From: Massilia sp. 9096
GTDB lineage: Bacteria; Pseudomonadota; Gammaproteobacteria; Burkholderiales; Burkholderiaceae_D
NCBI RefSeq assembly: GCF_000745265.1
Contig: NZ_JQNN01000001.1
Span: 3,410,001 to 3,474,000, forward strand
Direction: 5' to 3'
DNA length: 64,000 bases
Positions 25,244 through 33,241 of the stretch are shown piece after piece. The notes under the pieces are model-generated. The model saw only the letters and a list, made by a program, of their open reading frames with translations. It searched no databases and was not told the DNA's origin. The position numbers were made by a program, and so were the translations under genes. Each line of letters begins with the position of its first letter. Within the stretch, counting starts at the first letter, position 1.

Positions 25244-27511
25244 ATGACTTCGCCGTACCTGCGCGACACCGCACACGGCACCCTGCTCGATTTGCTGATG
25301 GCTGCACCCGACGGCGACAAGCCCGCCCACAGTGCCGGTTGCAGCAGCGCCGGGCGCGCCATCGCCCTGCTGCCGCCGGCCGGTCCCGGCATCGTGCCCG
25401 CGGGCGCCGGTCCGGCGCCCAGCCGCGCCCTGCTGCGAAGCCTGGGTGCGCCGCTGATGCTGGCGGCCCGCCTGGTGATGCGCCGTCCGCCGGTGCGCCG
25501 GATGGCGCTGCGCCTCCTGAAGCACTCGCCGCGCCTGTATGCACGCGCCTACCGGATGATGATGGCCTCCGGCGGCGCCGCGCCGGCGCCGGGCGCGCGT
25601 GCCGACACCGACCGGAACGATGGGTTGTCGCCGCGCGCGCGCGCCATACTGCGCATCTTGCAGGCGCCGGCGCCCCGGGCGCCCGGGGCGCGCGCGCGCC
25701 TGGCCTTCGTCTCGCCCTTGCCGCCGGCCCGCACCGGTATCGCCGTCTACGCGGTCGAGCTGCTGGCCGAACTGATCGACGATTTCGACATCGAGCTGGT
25801 GGTGGCCCAGCCCGAGGTGACGCTGCCGCCCGCCCTTTCCCACTTGACGGTGCGCCAGGCCGACTGGTTTGCCGAGCACGGCGGCGAGTACGACCAGGTG
25901 CTCTACCAGATTGGCAACAGCCCCTTCCACAGCCATATGTTCGCGCTGCTGGAACGCCATCCCGGGGTGGCGGTGCTGCACGACTTCTTTCTCGGCGGCG
26001 CGCTCGTGCATGCCCAGATGAGCGGCGCCGATCCGCGCGCATGGAGCGATGCGCTGCGCCATTCGCACGGGTACGCAGCCGTGCTGGCCAGCCAGATGGG
26101 CGGGAGCCAGGGCCTCGCGCACAAGGATTGGCCCAGCAGCCTGCCGGTACTCGAACACGCCACCCGGACCATCGTCCATTCGCGCTACGCGCGCCAGCTG
26201 GCGGCCGACTGGTTCGGCCAGGACGCCGCGCGCGGCATCGACGTCATCCCGCATCCGCGCACGCCGCCCGCCCGCATCGACCGCGCCGCCGCGCGCGCGG
26301 CGCTCGGCATCGACGACGATTGCTTCCTGGTCTGCAGCTTCGGCTTCGTCGCACCCAACAAGCTCAATCACGAACTGCTGCGCGCATGGATCGGCGCGAA
26401 CCTGCATACCGACCGCCGCTGCGCCCTGGTGCTGGCCGGCGCCAATCACGACAGCCCGTACGGCATGGAAGTCGAGGCGCTGATCCGCAGCGCCGGCCCG
26501 GACGCCAACATCCGCATCGCCGGCTGGCTCGACGACGCGGCGTACCGCCAGTATCTGCAGGCAGCCGACGTGGGCGTCCAGCTGCGCACGAATGCACACG
26601 GCGAAAGCTCGGGGGCGGTCCTCGACTGCATGAATTACGGCTTGCCGACGATCGTCAACGCCAACGGCTCGATGGCCGAATTCCCGCCGGACGCGGTGTG
26701 GCGCCTGCCGGACGAGTTCCAGGTCGGTGAACTGGGATCGGCCCTGCAAGCCTTGCGCCGCGACCCCGCATTGCGCCGCGCCTTCGGCGAGCGCGCGGTC
26801 GCCTACCTCGACGCCGGCATGCGCCCCGCGCAGTGCGCGCGCCTGTATCGCGATACGCTCGCGCGCGCGCGCGCCGCCGCGGATGCCCAACGCCAGGCCT
26901 GGTTGTCGGCCCAGGCCGCGGCCGGGCCGGCGGACGAGGATGCGCTACGCCGCCTCGCGCAACGCCTCGCGCAAGCGTCCGCACGGCCGGGCCGGCGCCA
27001 GCTGCTGGTCGACGTCAGCGATTGGAACGATGGCGGCACGCCGGATGCGCTGGCGCGGGCGCAGTTGCTCGAGCTGCTTGGGCAGGCGAGCCAGGCGGGC
27101 GTGCGGGTCGAGCAGGTGTACCTGGACGGGATCGGCGAAAGCGCGCGCTACCGCTACGCGCGCAACGCGACCGCGCGTCTGCTGGGGCTGCGCTGGCCGC
27201 CGCAGGACGAGCCGCCGGTCGATGCCGTCGCCGGCGACGTGTTGTATGCCGCCGACGCCTTGTCGCCGGCGCTGCGGGCGGCGGCGCAGGCCGGGGTGCT
27301 GGCGGCGCTGCGTGCGCGCGGGATTGCGATCCACGTGCTGCTGCGTGCCGACGCCCTGGCCGGCGAAGACGTGGCGGCGCGGCTGCGCAGCGTCGCGGAC
27401 TGCGCCGACCAACTCATCTGCGCTTCGGCTTCGCAGGCACAGGAAGTCGTTCGCTTGCTGTCGCAATCCGATGCGGCTGCGGCGATTCCTCGGCAGCTTG
27501 CCGGCATATAA
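25244..27511 (+). CDS. Large glycosyltransferase: tail module, GT4 (module B) and a decayed half GT domain (module C)
   Basis: A 755-residue cytoplasmic protein. Residues about 63-140 are a basic tail module (MRRPPVRRMALRLLKHSPRL, then LSPRARAILRILQ). Residues about 151-545 are a GT4 domain, beginning LAFVSPLPPARTGIAVYAVE and including DQVLYQIGNSPFHSHMF, CSFGFVAPNKLNHELL and GESSGAVLD. Residues about 583-755 (RRQLLVDVSDW, RYRYARNATARLLGL, GDVLYAADALS, then RARGIAIHVLLRADAL) align with the N-terminal half of the third GT module of the 33241-36348 gene; the nucleotide-sugar-binding half is missing. Probably one active transferase acting on O-polysaccharide. Residues 1-60 are unrecognised and the start may be later. 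Confidence 0.8.
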   Translation: MTSPYLRDTAHGTLLDLLMAAPDGDKPAHSAGCSSAGRAIALLPPAGPGIVPAGAGPAPSRALLRSLGAPLMLAARLVMRRPPVRRMALRLLKHSPRLYARAYRMMMASGGAAPAPGARADTDRNDGLSPRARAILRILQAPAPRAPGARARLAFVSPLPPARTGIAVYAVELLAELIDDFDIELVVAQPEVTLPPALSHLTVRQADWFAEHGGEYDQVLYQIGNSPFHSHMFALLERHPGVAVLHDFFLGGALVHAQMSGADPRAWSDALRHSHGYAAVLASQMGGSQGLAHKDWPSSLPVLEHATRTIVHSRYARQLAADWFGQDAARGIDVIPHPRTPPARIDRAAARAALGIDDDCFLVCSFGFVAPNKLNHELLRAWIGANLHTDRRCALVLAGANHDSPYGMEVEALIRSAGPDANIRIAGWLDDAAYRQYLQAADVGVQLRTNAHGESSGAVLDCMNYGLPTIVNANGSMAEFPPDAVWRLPDEFQVGELGSALQALRRDPALRRAFGERAVAYLDAGMRPAQCARLYRDTLARARAAADAQRQAWLSAQAAAGPADEDALRRLAQRLAQASARPGRRQLLVDVSDWNDGGTPDALARAQLLELLGQASQAGVRVEQVYLDGIGESARYRYARNATARLLGLRWPPQDEPPVDAVAGDVLYAADALSPALRAAAQAGVLAALRARGIAIHVLLRADALAGEDVAARLRSVADCADQLICASASQAQEVVRLLSQSDAAAAIPRQLAGI

Positions 27512-27512
27512 T
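27507..27512 (+). promoter_or_regulatory. Candidate -10 box for trhO
   Basis: A perfect TATAAT overlaps the stop of the preceding glycosyltransferase gene and lies 34 bp before the trhO ATG. The -35 region (GATTCC at 17 bp) is poor, so an activator or a weak promoter is likely. Confidence 0.4.
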
Positions 27513-27545
27513 AGCGGTTGACTGGAATTACGCTTCTTAGCAATC

Positions 27546-28442
27546 ATGCAAACCACACCTGATCAAACGGCGCTGGCCGGCGCCACGAGTGCCGATCATC
27601 GCTACGTCAACATCGCCGCCTACAAATTCATTTCCTTCGACGATACCGAAGAGATGCGCCCGCAGTTCCAGGCGCTGTGCACGCAGCTGCATTTGAAGGG
27701 CACGATCCTGCTGACGCCGGAAGGCATCAACATGTTCCTGTCCGGGCTGCCCGCCGACATCGAGCACTACCTGTCCTGGCTGCGCAGCGATCCGCGCTTC
27801 GCCGACATCGAAGTCAAGTACAGCTATTCGAACGAACAGTCGCACCGGCGCATGCTGGTGCGCATCAAAAAAGAAATCATCACGATGCGCATGCCGCTGA
27901 TCAAGCCCGAGCTAGGCCGCGCACCTTCCGTCGAGCCGGCTACGCTCAAGCGCTGGCTCGACCAGGGCCACGACGATGCCGGCAAGCCGGTCGTGATGGT
28001 CGACACGCGCAACGATTTCGAGGTCGACGTCGGCACCTTCGACAATACCGTCGACTACCGGATCGGCAAGTTCACGGAGTTCCCGGCCGTGATCGAGCAG
28101 CACAAGGCCGATTTCGCAGGCAAGACCGTGGTGACTTTCTGCACCGGCGGCATCCGCTGCGAAAAGGCGGCGATCCACATGCAGAACATCGGCTACGACA
28201 ATGTCTACCAGCTCGAGGGCGGCATCCTGAAATACTTCGAGGACGTCGGCGGCGACCATTACACGGGCGACTGCTTCGTGTTCGACTACCGCACCGCGCT
28301 CAATCCCAAGCTCGAGCCGACCGAAACCGTCCAGTGTTTCGCTTGCCGCGCCGTGGTGACGCCGCGCCAGCAGCTGGATCCGGCCTATGTGGCCGGCACA
28401 TCCTGTCCGCACTGCGCGGACAAGAAGACGGCGGCGCAATGA
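27546..28442 (+). CDS. trhO: tRNA uridine(34) hydroxylase TrhO (YceA, rhodanese-fold)
   Basis: A 298-residue protein of the TrhO family, which hydroxylates U34 of some tRNAs to 5-hydroxyuridine using O2. N-terminal UPF0176 domain with [19 protein letters not shown] (residues about 52-70). A rhodanese domain follows with VDTRNDFEV and the active-site loop [10 protein letters not shown], Cys at 199. The C-terminus holds two CxxC pairs, CFACRAVV and CPHC, probably zinc-binding. It is unrelated in function to the flanking glycan genes; the next small gene overlaps its stop (ATGA). Confidence 0.93.
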   Translation: MQTTPDQTALAGATSADHRYVNIAAYKFISFDDTEEMRPQFQALCTQLHLKGTILLTPEGINMFLSGLPADIEHYLSWLRSDPRFADIEVKYSYSNEQSHRRMLVRIKKEIITMRMPLIKPELGRAPSVEPATLKRWLDQGHDDAGKPVVMVDTRNDFEVDVGTFDNTVDYRIGKFTEFPAVIEQHKADFAGKTVVTFCTGGIRCEKAAIHMQNIGYDNVYQLEGGILKYFEDVGGDHYTGDCFVFDYRTALNPKLEPTETVQCFACRAVVTPRQQLDPAYVAGTSCPHCADKKTAAQ

Positions 28443-28717
28443 CGGCAAAGCGGCTGGCGCGCCAGCTCGTCAAGACGATCGCCTTGCGCGGGGTCGCATT
28501 CGTGGTCGCCCGGCCGCGGCTGGACGAGTTCCTGCGCCGCCAGCTCTACCGCTTCCCCGGACTGGCCGGGCGCGCACGCGCGGCCGTGGCCCGTTCGCGC
28601 CGGGCCGACTGGCAGACTTTGCCGGTCCTGCTCGCGGATGAAGCCGAACTCAGCGAAAGCGCGCGCCAGGTCTTGCAGGATCTGCGGCGCGCGCTCGAGC
28701 GCACCCGCACGCCGTAA
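28439..28717 (+). CDS. Small basic protein, stand-alone tail module of the glycosyltransferase cluster (92 aa)
   Basis: A 92-residue basic protein. The segments [24 protein letters not shown] (abridged) and [17 protein letters not shown] match, in order, the tail modules in the N-terminus of the 25244 glycosyltransferase and the C-terminus of the 32123 protein. Amphipathic, Arg-rich helices suggest a role in docking glycosyltransferases to each other or to the membrane; this is inference. Its ATG overlaps the trhO stop and it ends 17 bp before the next large glycosyltransferase. Too short to assign a catalytic function. Confidence 0.65.
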   Translation: MTAKRLARQLVKTIALRGVAFVVARPRLDEFLRRQLYRFPGLAGRARAAVARSRRADWQTLPVLLADEAELSESARQVLQDLRRALERTRTP

Positions 28718-28734
28718 CCCTTACCGATACCCAG

Positions 28735-31683
28735 ATGCGCATCATCCTCGACCTGCAAGCCTGCCAGGCTTCCAGCATGCACCGCGGCATTGGCCGCTAT
28801 TCGATGGCGCTCGCGCTGGCCATGGCGCGCAACAGCGCGGGGCATGAGCTGCGCATCGTGCTGAACGAACACTACCCCGACAGCGCCGCTACGATCCGGG
28901 CAGCCTTCGACGGCCTGCTCCCGCAGTCGCACATCACGACCTTCGTCGCGCCGCTGCCGGTGGGCGAAGTCGATCCGCGCAACGCCTGGCGCGTGCGCAC
29001 CGCCGAACGGATCCGCGAACACCACCTGGCCAGCCTGCGCCCGGACATCGTCCACGTCGCCAGCCTGTTCGAGGGGCTCGGCGACAACGTGGTGTCCTCC
29101 GCGCTGCATGGCAACGATCGCTTCGATACGGCGATCACGCTGTACGACCTGATCCCGCTGATGCGCAAGGAACGCTATCTGAGCGACCCCAACGCGGCCG
29201 CCTGGTATTACCGCAAGCTCGAGAGCCTGAAGAACGCCGCTCTGCTGCTTGCCATCTCGGGCTCGGCGCGCGAAGAAGGCATCGACCTGCTGGGATTGCC
29301 CTCGGAGCGCGTCGTGAACATCTCGTCGGCGGTCGACGCCATCTTCCAGCCACGCACGCTGGCGCCGGGCGCGCGCACCGAGCTGCTGGAGCGCCATGGC
29401 CTGAAGCGCGAATTCATCATGTACACCGGCGGCATCGACTACCGGAAGAACATCGAAGGCCTGATCGAGGCCTACGCGCTGTTGCCTGCACAGCTGCGCC
29501 GGCAGTACCAGCTGGCGGTTGTCTGCAGCGTCCATGAGCCGGATCGCCTGCGCCTGCAGCGCCTGGCGGCGAAATTCGGCCTGTCGAACGACGACCTGGT
29601 GCTGACCGGCTTCGTGTCCGACGACGACCTGGTCTCGCTCTACAACTGCACGACGCTGTTCGTATTCCCGTCGCTGCACGAGGGATTCGGCTTGCCCGCG
29701 CTGGAGGCGATGGCGTGCGGCGCGCCGGTCATCGGTTCGAACACCAGCAGCATTCCGGAAGTGATCGGGCGCAGCGATGCCATGTTCGATCCGGCCAGCG
29801 CCGGCGCGATCAGCACTGCGATGGCGGACGTGCTTGGCGACCCCAAGCGACAGGCCGAACTGCGTGCCCACGGCCTCGTTCAGGCAAGCCGCTTTTCGTG
29901 GGATGCCAGTGCCAGGCGCGCAATCGACGCGTTCGAAGAAGTCCACCGGCGCCGTCTGGCGTCGCACGGCACGAGCGTGGCCATGCCGGCTGACACGGCG
30001 CCGCGCCGGCCACGGCTGGCCTTTGTATCGCCGCTGCCGCCGGCGCGCTCCGGCATTGCCGCCTACAGTGCCGACCTGTTGCCGGAACTGGCCCGACACT
30101 ACGATATCGACCTCGTGCTGGCGCAGGACAGTGTCGACGACCCTGCCCTGGACACGCGCTTCGCGCAACGCACGGTCGAGTGGTTCGACGCCAATGCGCA
30201 CGTGTTCGACCACATCGTCTACCAGTTCGGCAATTCGACCTTCCATACGCATATGTTCGGCCTGCTGGAGCGTCGTCCAGGCGTAGTCGTGCTGCACGAT
30301 TTCTTCCTGAGCGGCGTCATCAGCCATACCGAAGCCGACCATCATCTGCCGAATCAGTATGCCCGGTCGCTGTACCAGGCGCACGGCTACCAGGCACTGG
30401 TCGAGGAAAAACGGGAAGGCCGCACTGTCTCTTGCCAGACCTATCCGTGCAATAAATCCGTGCTCGACCGGGCAACCGGCGTGATCGTGCATTCGGCCCA
30501 TGCGGTCGCGCTGGCGCGCCGCTGGTACGGCCCGGACTTCCCCGCCGACTGGCGCGTGCTGCCGCTGGTCTGCCTGCGTCCCGACCAGGGCAGCGACGTC
30601 GACCGGACCGCTGCGCGCGCCATGGACCGGGCCGAACTCGGCTTCAGCCCCGACGACTTCGTGGTGTGCTCATTCGGTATCCTGTCGGCGCCGAAATGCA
30701 ACGACAGGCTGGTCGAGGCCTGGATCGACAGTGTCCTCGCACGCGATCCGCGCTGCCACCTGGTGTTCGTGGGCGAAGTCGCGCCCGGCCGCTTCGGCAT
30801 CGCGCTGCGCGACCGGATCGCGGCCCATCCGCGCATCCGCATCACCGGCTATGCCAGCACCGAACTCTATCGGCGCTACCTGAATGCGGCCGATCTGGCG
30901 GTGCAATTGCGCGGCACTTCGCGTGGCGAGACCTCGGGCGCGGTATTCGACTGCCTGTCTTATGGCCTGCCCACGATCCTGAACGCCCATGGGTCGGCGG
31001 CCGAAGTGCCTGCCGGCCTCTGCCTGCGTCTCGACGACACATTTACCCAGGACGCGCTGCGCCAGGCCATGGAAGACATGCACGGCGACGCGGCGCTGCG
31101 CGACCGCCTCGGTAGCGCCGCTGCCGACTACATGAGAACGACGCACGCGCCGGTGCGTATTGCCGAGCTGTACCGCGACGCGATCGAGCAATTTGCGCGC
31201 GACAGCGAAAATGCAGCCGAGCAGAGGCTGATTGCCTCCCTGCCCGGGCTCGGAGCAGACGTACCCACGCAGGACCTGCTGCAAACCGCTGCGTCGATTG
31301 CTGCCAACCGCGCGCGCCCCCGCGTGCGTCAGTTGCTGGTCGATGTCGCCACTTTGGCGGCTGAAGATTTGGCCGGGCAAGAATGGCTGCGGGTATTGAT
31401 TGCCCGACCTCCAGCCGGCTGGCGCATCGAGCCGGTGCGCCACGACGGCGCCTTCTACCGTTATGCGCGCCGTTTTACGCTCGAGCTGATCGGATGCGGT
31501 GACCTGCTGATGGAGGACGATGTCGTTGAACCCGGGAACGGCGATATGCTGCTGTTGGACGACGAGGCAAGCGCCACTGCCGTGCCGGCGAAGTGGCGCA
31601 CGCGCGGCGTCGCGGTTGGCAAGATTGACTTCGCTTCGACACTGGCGCCCACGAGCACTGTACCAGCAATATCGATAGCTTAA
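28735..31683 (+). CDS. Two-headed glycosyltransferase: GT4 module A, GT4 module B, and a truncated module C
   Basis: A 982-residue cytoplasmic protein. Module A (residues 1 to about 405): MRIILDLQACQ, GIGRYSMALA, YTGGIDYRKN, and the GT4 EX7E motif EGFGLPALE near residue 316. Module B (about 424-815): LAFVSPLPPARSGIAAYSAD, HIVYQFGNSTFHTHMF, CSFGILSAPKCNDRLVEAW, GETSGAVFD near 731. Residues about 862-982 are the first part of a module C Rossmann domain (VRQLLVDVATL, FYRYARRFTLELIG, KWRTRGVAVGK), ending where the family would continue into VVYDLIP. Likely transfers two sugars in O-polysaccharide synthesis. Followed by a 439-bp low-coding gap. Confidence 0.85.
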   Translation: MRIILDLQACQASSMHRGIGRYSMALALAMARNSAGHELRIVLNEHYPDSAATIRAAFDGLLPQSHITTFVAPLPVGEVDPRNAWRVRTAERIREHHLASLRPDIVHVASLFEGLGDNVVSSALHGNDRFDTAITLYDLIPLMRKERYLSDPNAAAWYYRKLESLKNAALLLAISGSAREEGIDLLGLPSERVVNISSAVDAIFQPRTLAPGARTELLERHGLKREFIMYTGGIDYRKNIEGLIEAYALLPAQLRRQYQLAVVCSVHEPDRLRLQRLAAKFGLSNDDLVLTGFVSDDDLVSLYNCTTLFVFPSLHEGFGLPALEAMACGAPVIGSNTSSIPEVIGRSDAMFDPASAGAISTAMADVLGDPKRQAELRAHGLVQASRFSWDASARRAIDAFEEVHRRRLASHGTSVAMPADTAPRRPRLAFVSPLPPARSGIAAYSADLLPELARHYDIDLVLAQDSVDDPALDTRFAQRTVEWFDANAHVFDHIVYQFGNSTFHTHMFGLLERRPGVVVLHDFFLSGVISHTEADHHLPNQYARSLYQAHGYQALVEEKREGRTVSCQTYPCNKSVLDRATGVIVHSAHAVALARRWYGPDFPADWRVLPLVCLRPDQGSDVDRTAARAMDRAELGFSPDDFVVCSFGILSAPKCNDRLVEAWIDSVLARDPRCHLVFVGEVAPGRFGIALRDRIAAHPRIRITGYASTELYRRYLNAADLAVQLRGTSRGETSGAVFDCLSYGLPTILNAHGSAAEVPAGLCLRLDDTFTQDALRQAMEDMHGDAALRDRLGSAAADYMRTTHAPVRIAELYRDAIEQFARDSENAAEQRLIASLPGLGADVPTQDLLQTAASIAANRARPRVRQLLVDVATLAAEDLAGQEWLRVLIARPPAGWRIEPVRHDGAFYRYARRFTLELIGCGDLLMEDDVVEPGNGDMLLLDDEASATAVPAKWRTRGVAVGKIDFASTLAPTSTVPAISIA

Positions 31684-32122
31684 TAAGTCATTAAGTTTTA
31701 CGCACTGAATAGTGTACCTCGCTGCTCGCCTAGGATATCAAACCAAGAAATGTCCATTGAATGAGCAATCGCATTTGCGCATGCTGGCGCGCGTCAAGCC
31801 AGCTCGGCCGCCCGAAGTCGAAGGGAAAGCGCTGGAGCGCAGGCTTGATCGAGACCGCAATGCGATTGGCAAGCTGCGAGCAATGGTAGAAAGTGGGTTT
31901 GTCTGCGCGTGCAACTGGACGCAACACTATTTAGCACTAAGGAAACTTTAGCCCCCCTGTTACTCAGCATAGATTACAATGTTATTCATGCATTGAGTGA
32001 CCAGGAGTACTTTCTTCATACCAACGGGTTTGGGCTCACCGCCCCCGTTTTCTCTCCGGCGAAGAACCGGATAAGCCCGCTATATTGCCTGGTCATCGCC
32101 TCACGATTAAACACATATTGCG
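31684..32122. other. 439-bp lower-GC gap without a convincing gene
   Basis: Base composition is visibly more AT-rich than the neighbours. A 79-codon open frame (31712-31951) has no family resemblance, no ribosome-binding site and unlike codon use. TACAAT at 31975-31980 might be a -10 for the next gene but lacks a -35. The gap may mark a deletion or recombination scar in the O-antigen locus. Confidence 0.4.
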
Positions 32123-33241
32123 ATGAGTTTCCCTTCTTACGCTCCAGCCCTGGAAGACATGGCCCTATGGCGCCTTCTCCGGCACATCACCAACGGCTTT
32201 TACATCGATATTGGTCCGCCGGAAGTCGGCGCTGAATCACACGGTCTCGCTCTGTACGAACTGGGATGGAAAGGCGTGCACGTGGTGCCTGACCTCAACG
32301 CGCTTGCGCTACCCGGCTCCGTGCAAGCCGAGCCGGCAAGGACACTCGACACCTTGTTCATTCAACTCGGCGTCGAAGCGATCCACTGCCTGCGGCTCGA
32401 TCTGCGCCAAGCAGTCGCCCTGCCCTTTCCCGGCTGGACCGATGCCGCGCCGCGTCCCTGGGTGGTATTGATCTATCTGTTTGACCAGAAAGACAGCGCG
32501 CCCGCATGGGAAGCACAACTGTTTGACAAGGGCTATCTCCTGGTCGGCGCCTCGGATGACAGCCGCGCTTACGTGCATGCCGACTGCCCCTTGGCGCAAA
32601 CCCTGCAGCGTGACGCAGCATCCCTATCCTCGTCCCACGAGCCGGTGGCGTCAGAACCAGCCGAGACGCCCCTGCAATACCTGCATGCCCGCATGCAGAA
32701 GGCCGAACAGGCGGCGCGCGACACTGCGCAACGCCTCGCCGAGGCCGAAGCGAAACTGGTGCAGGCCGAAGCGCGCGCCGCACAAGCGCAACTGGACACC
32801 CTTGCGGCGCTGGCCGGAGCGCGCCAGATCGCGATCCTGCAGCATCAGTTACATGATGTGTATGCCAGCACCTCCTGGCAAGTCACCAAGCCGATGCGCT
32901 GGCTATCGCGCCTGCGCCGCTCTCCTCGTACCGCGCTGCCCGAGCTGGGCAGGGTATCGCGCGCGACCACGCGCCGGCTTGGCGGTGCCGTCACGCGCCG
33001 GCTGATCGATGTCGTGCGCGCCAGCCCGAGCCTGAAACGGGTCGCCCTGCGTTTTCCGACGGTCGTACAACGCTTCCAGGGACACATCAGGGAAGAGCTG
33101 GCCACGATATCGCCGGCTGCCCAGGTCATGCCGGCGCCGGCGCCGGCCAATCGCACCACCGTGCTCGGCCCGCGCTTCCGGGCGCTCATCCTCGACGAAA
33201 TCCAACGCTACGAGGACCCTCAATATCAAGGAAAGCTGTAA
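32123..33241 (+). CDS. FkbM-like methyltransferase domain (shrunken, probably inactive) with coiled coil and tail module
   Basis: A 372-residue protein. Residues 1-160 follow an FkbM-type methyltransferase: MSFPSYAPALEDMALWRLL, GFYIDIGPPEVGAESHGLALYE (abridged), RPWVVLIYLF, GYLLVGASDDSRAYVH. The usual block between the second strand (VEP) and the TLDxLL segment, about 70-80 residues carrying much of the SAM site, is missing. The conserved acids are changed (VVPD for VEP; LRLDLRQ for LKIDVEG). Residues about 181-250 are a coiled coil, then STSWQVTKPMRWL and a basic tail with LKRVALRFP. It may now serve as a scaffold. Stop and next start overlap as TAATG. Confidence 0.7.
   Translation: MSFPSYAPALEDMALWRLLRHITNGFYIDIGPPEVGAESHGLALYELGWKGVHVVPDLNALALPGSVQAEPARTLDTLFIQLGVEAIHCLRLDLRQAVALPFPGWTDAAPRPWVVLIYLFDQKDSAPAWEAQLFDKGYLLVGASDDSRAYVHADCPLAQTLQRDAASLSSSHEPVASEPAETPLQYLHARMQKAEQAARDTAQRLAEAEAKLVQAEARAAQAQLDTLAALAGARQIAILQHQLHDVYASTSWQVTKPMRWLSRLRRSPRTALPELGRVSRATTRRLGGAVTRRLIDVVRASPSLKRVALRFPTVVQRFQGHIREELATISPAAQVMPAPAPANRTTVLGPRFRALILDEIQRYEDPQYQGKL

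Noticed and set aside
31712..31951. 79-codon frame with RLDRDRNAIGKL, faintly like the C-terminus of an IS5-type transposase
   Set aside because: The match is about ten residues, the following RRIATRYDK-type block is missing in all frames, and no terminal inverted repeats were found.
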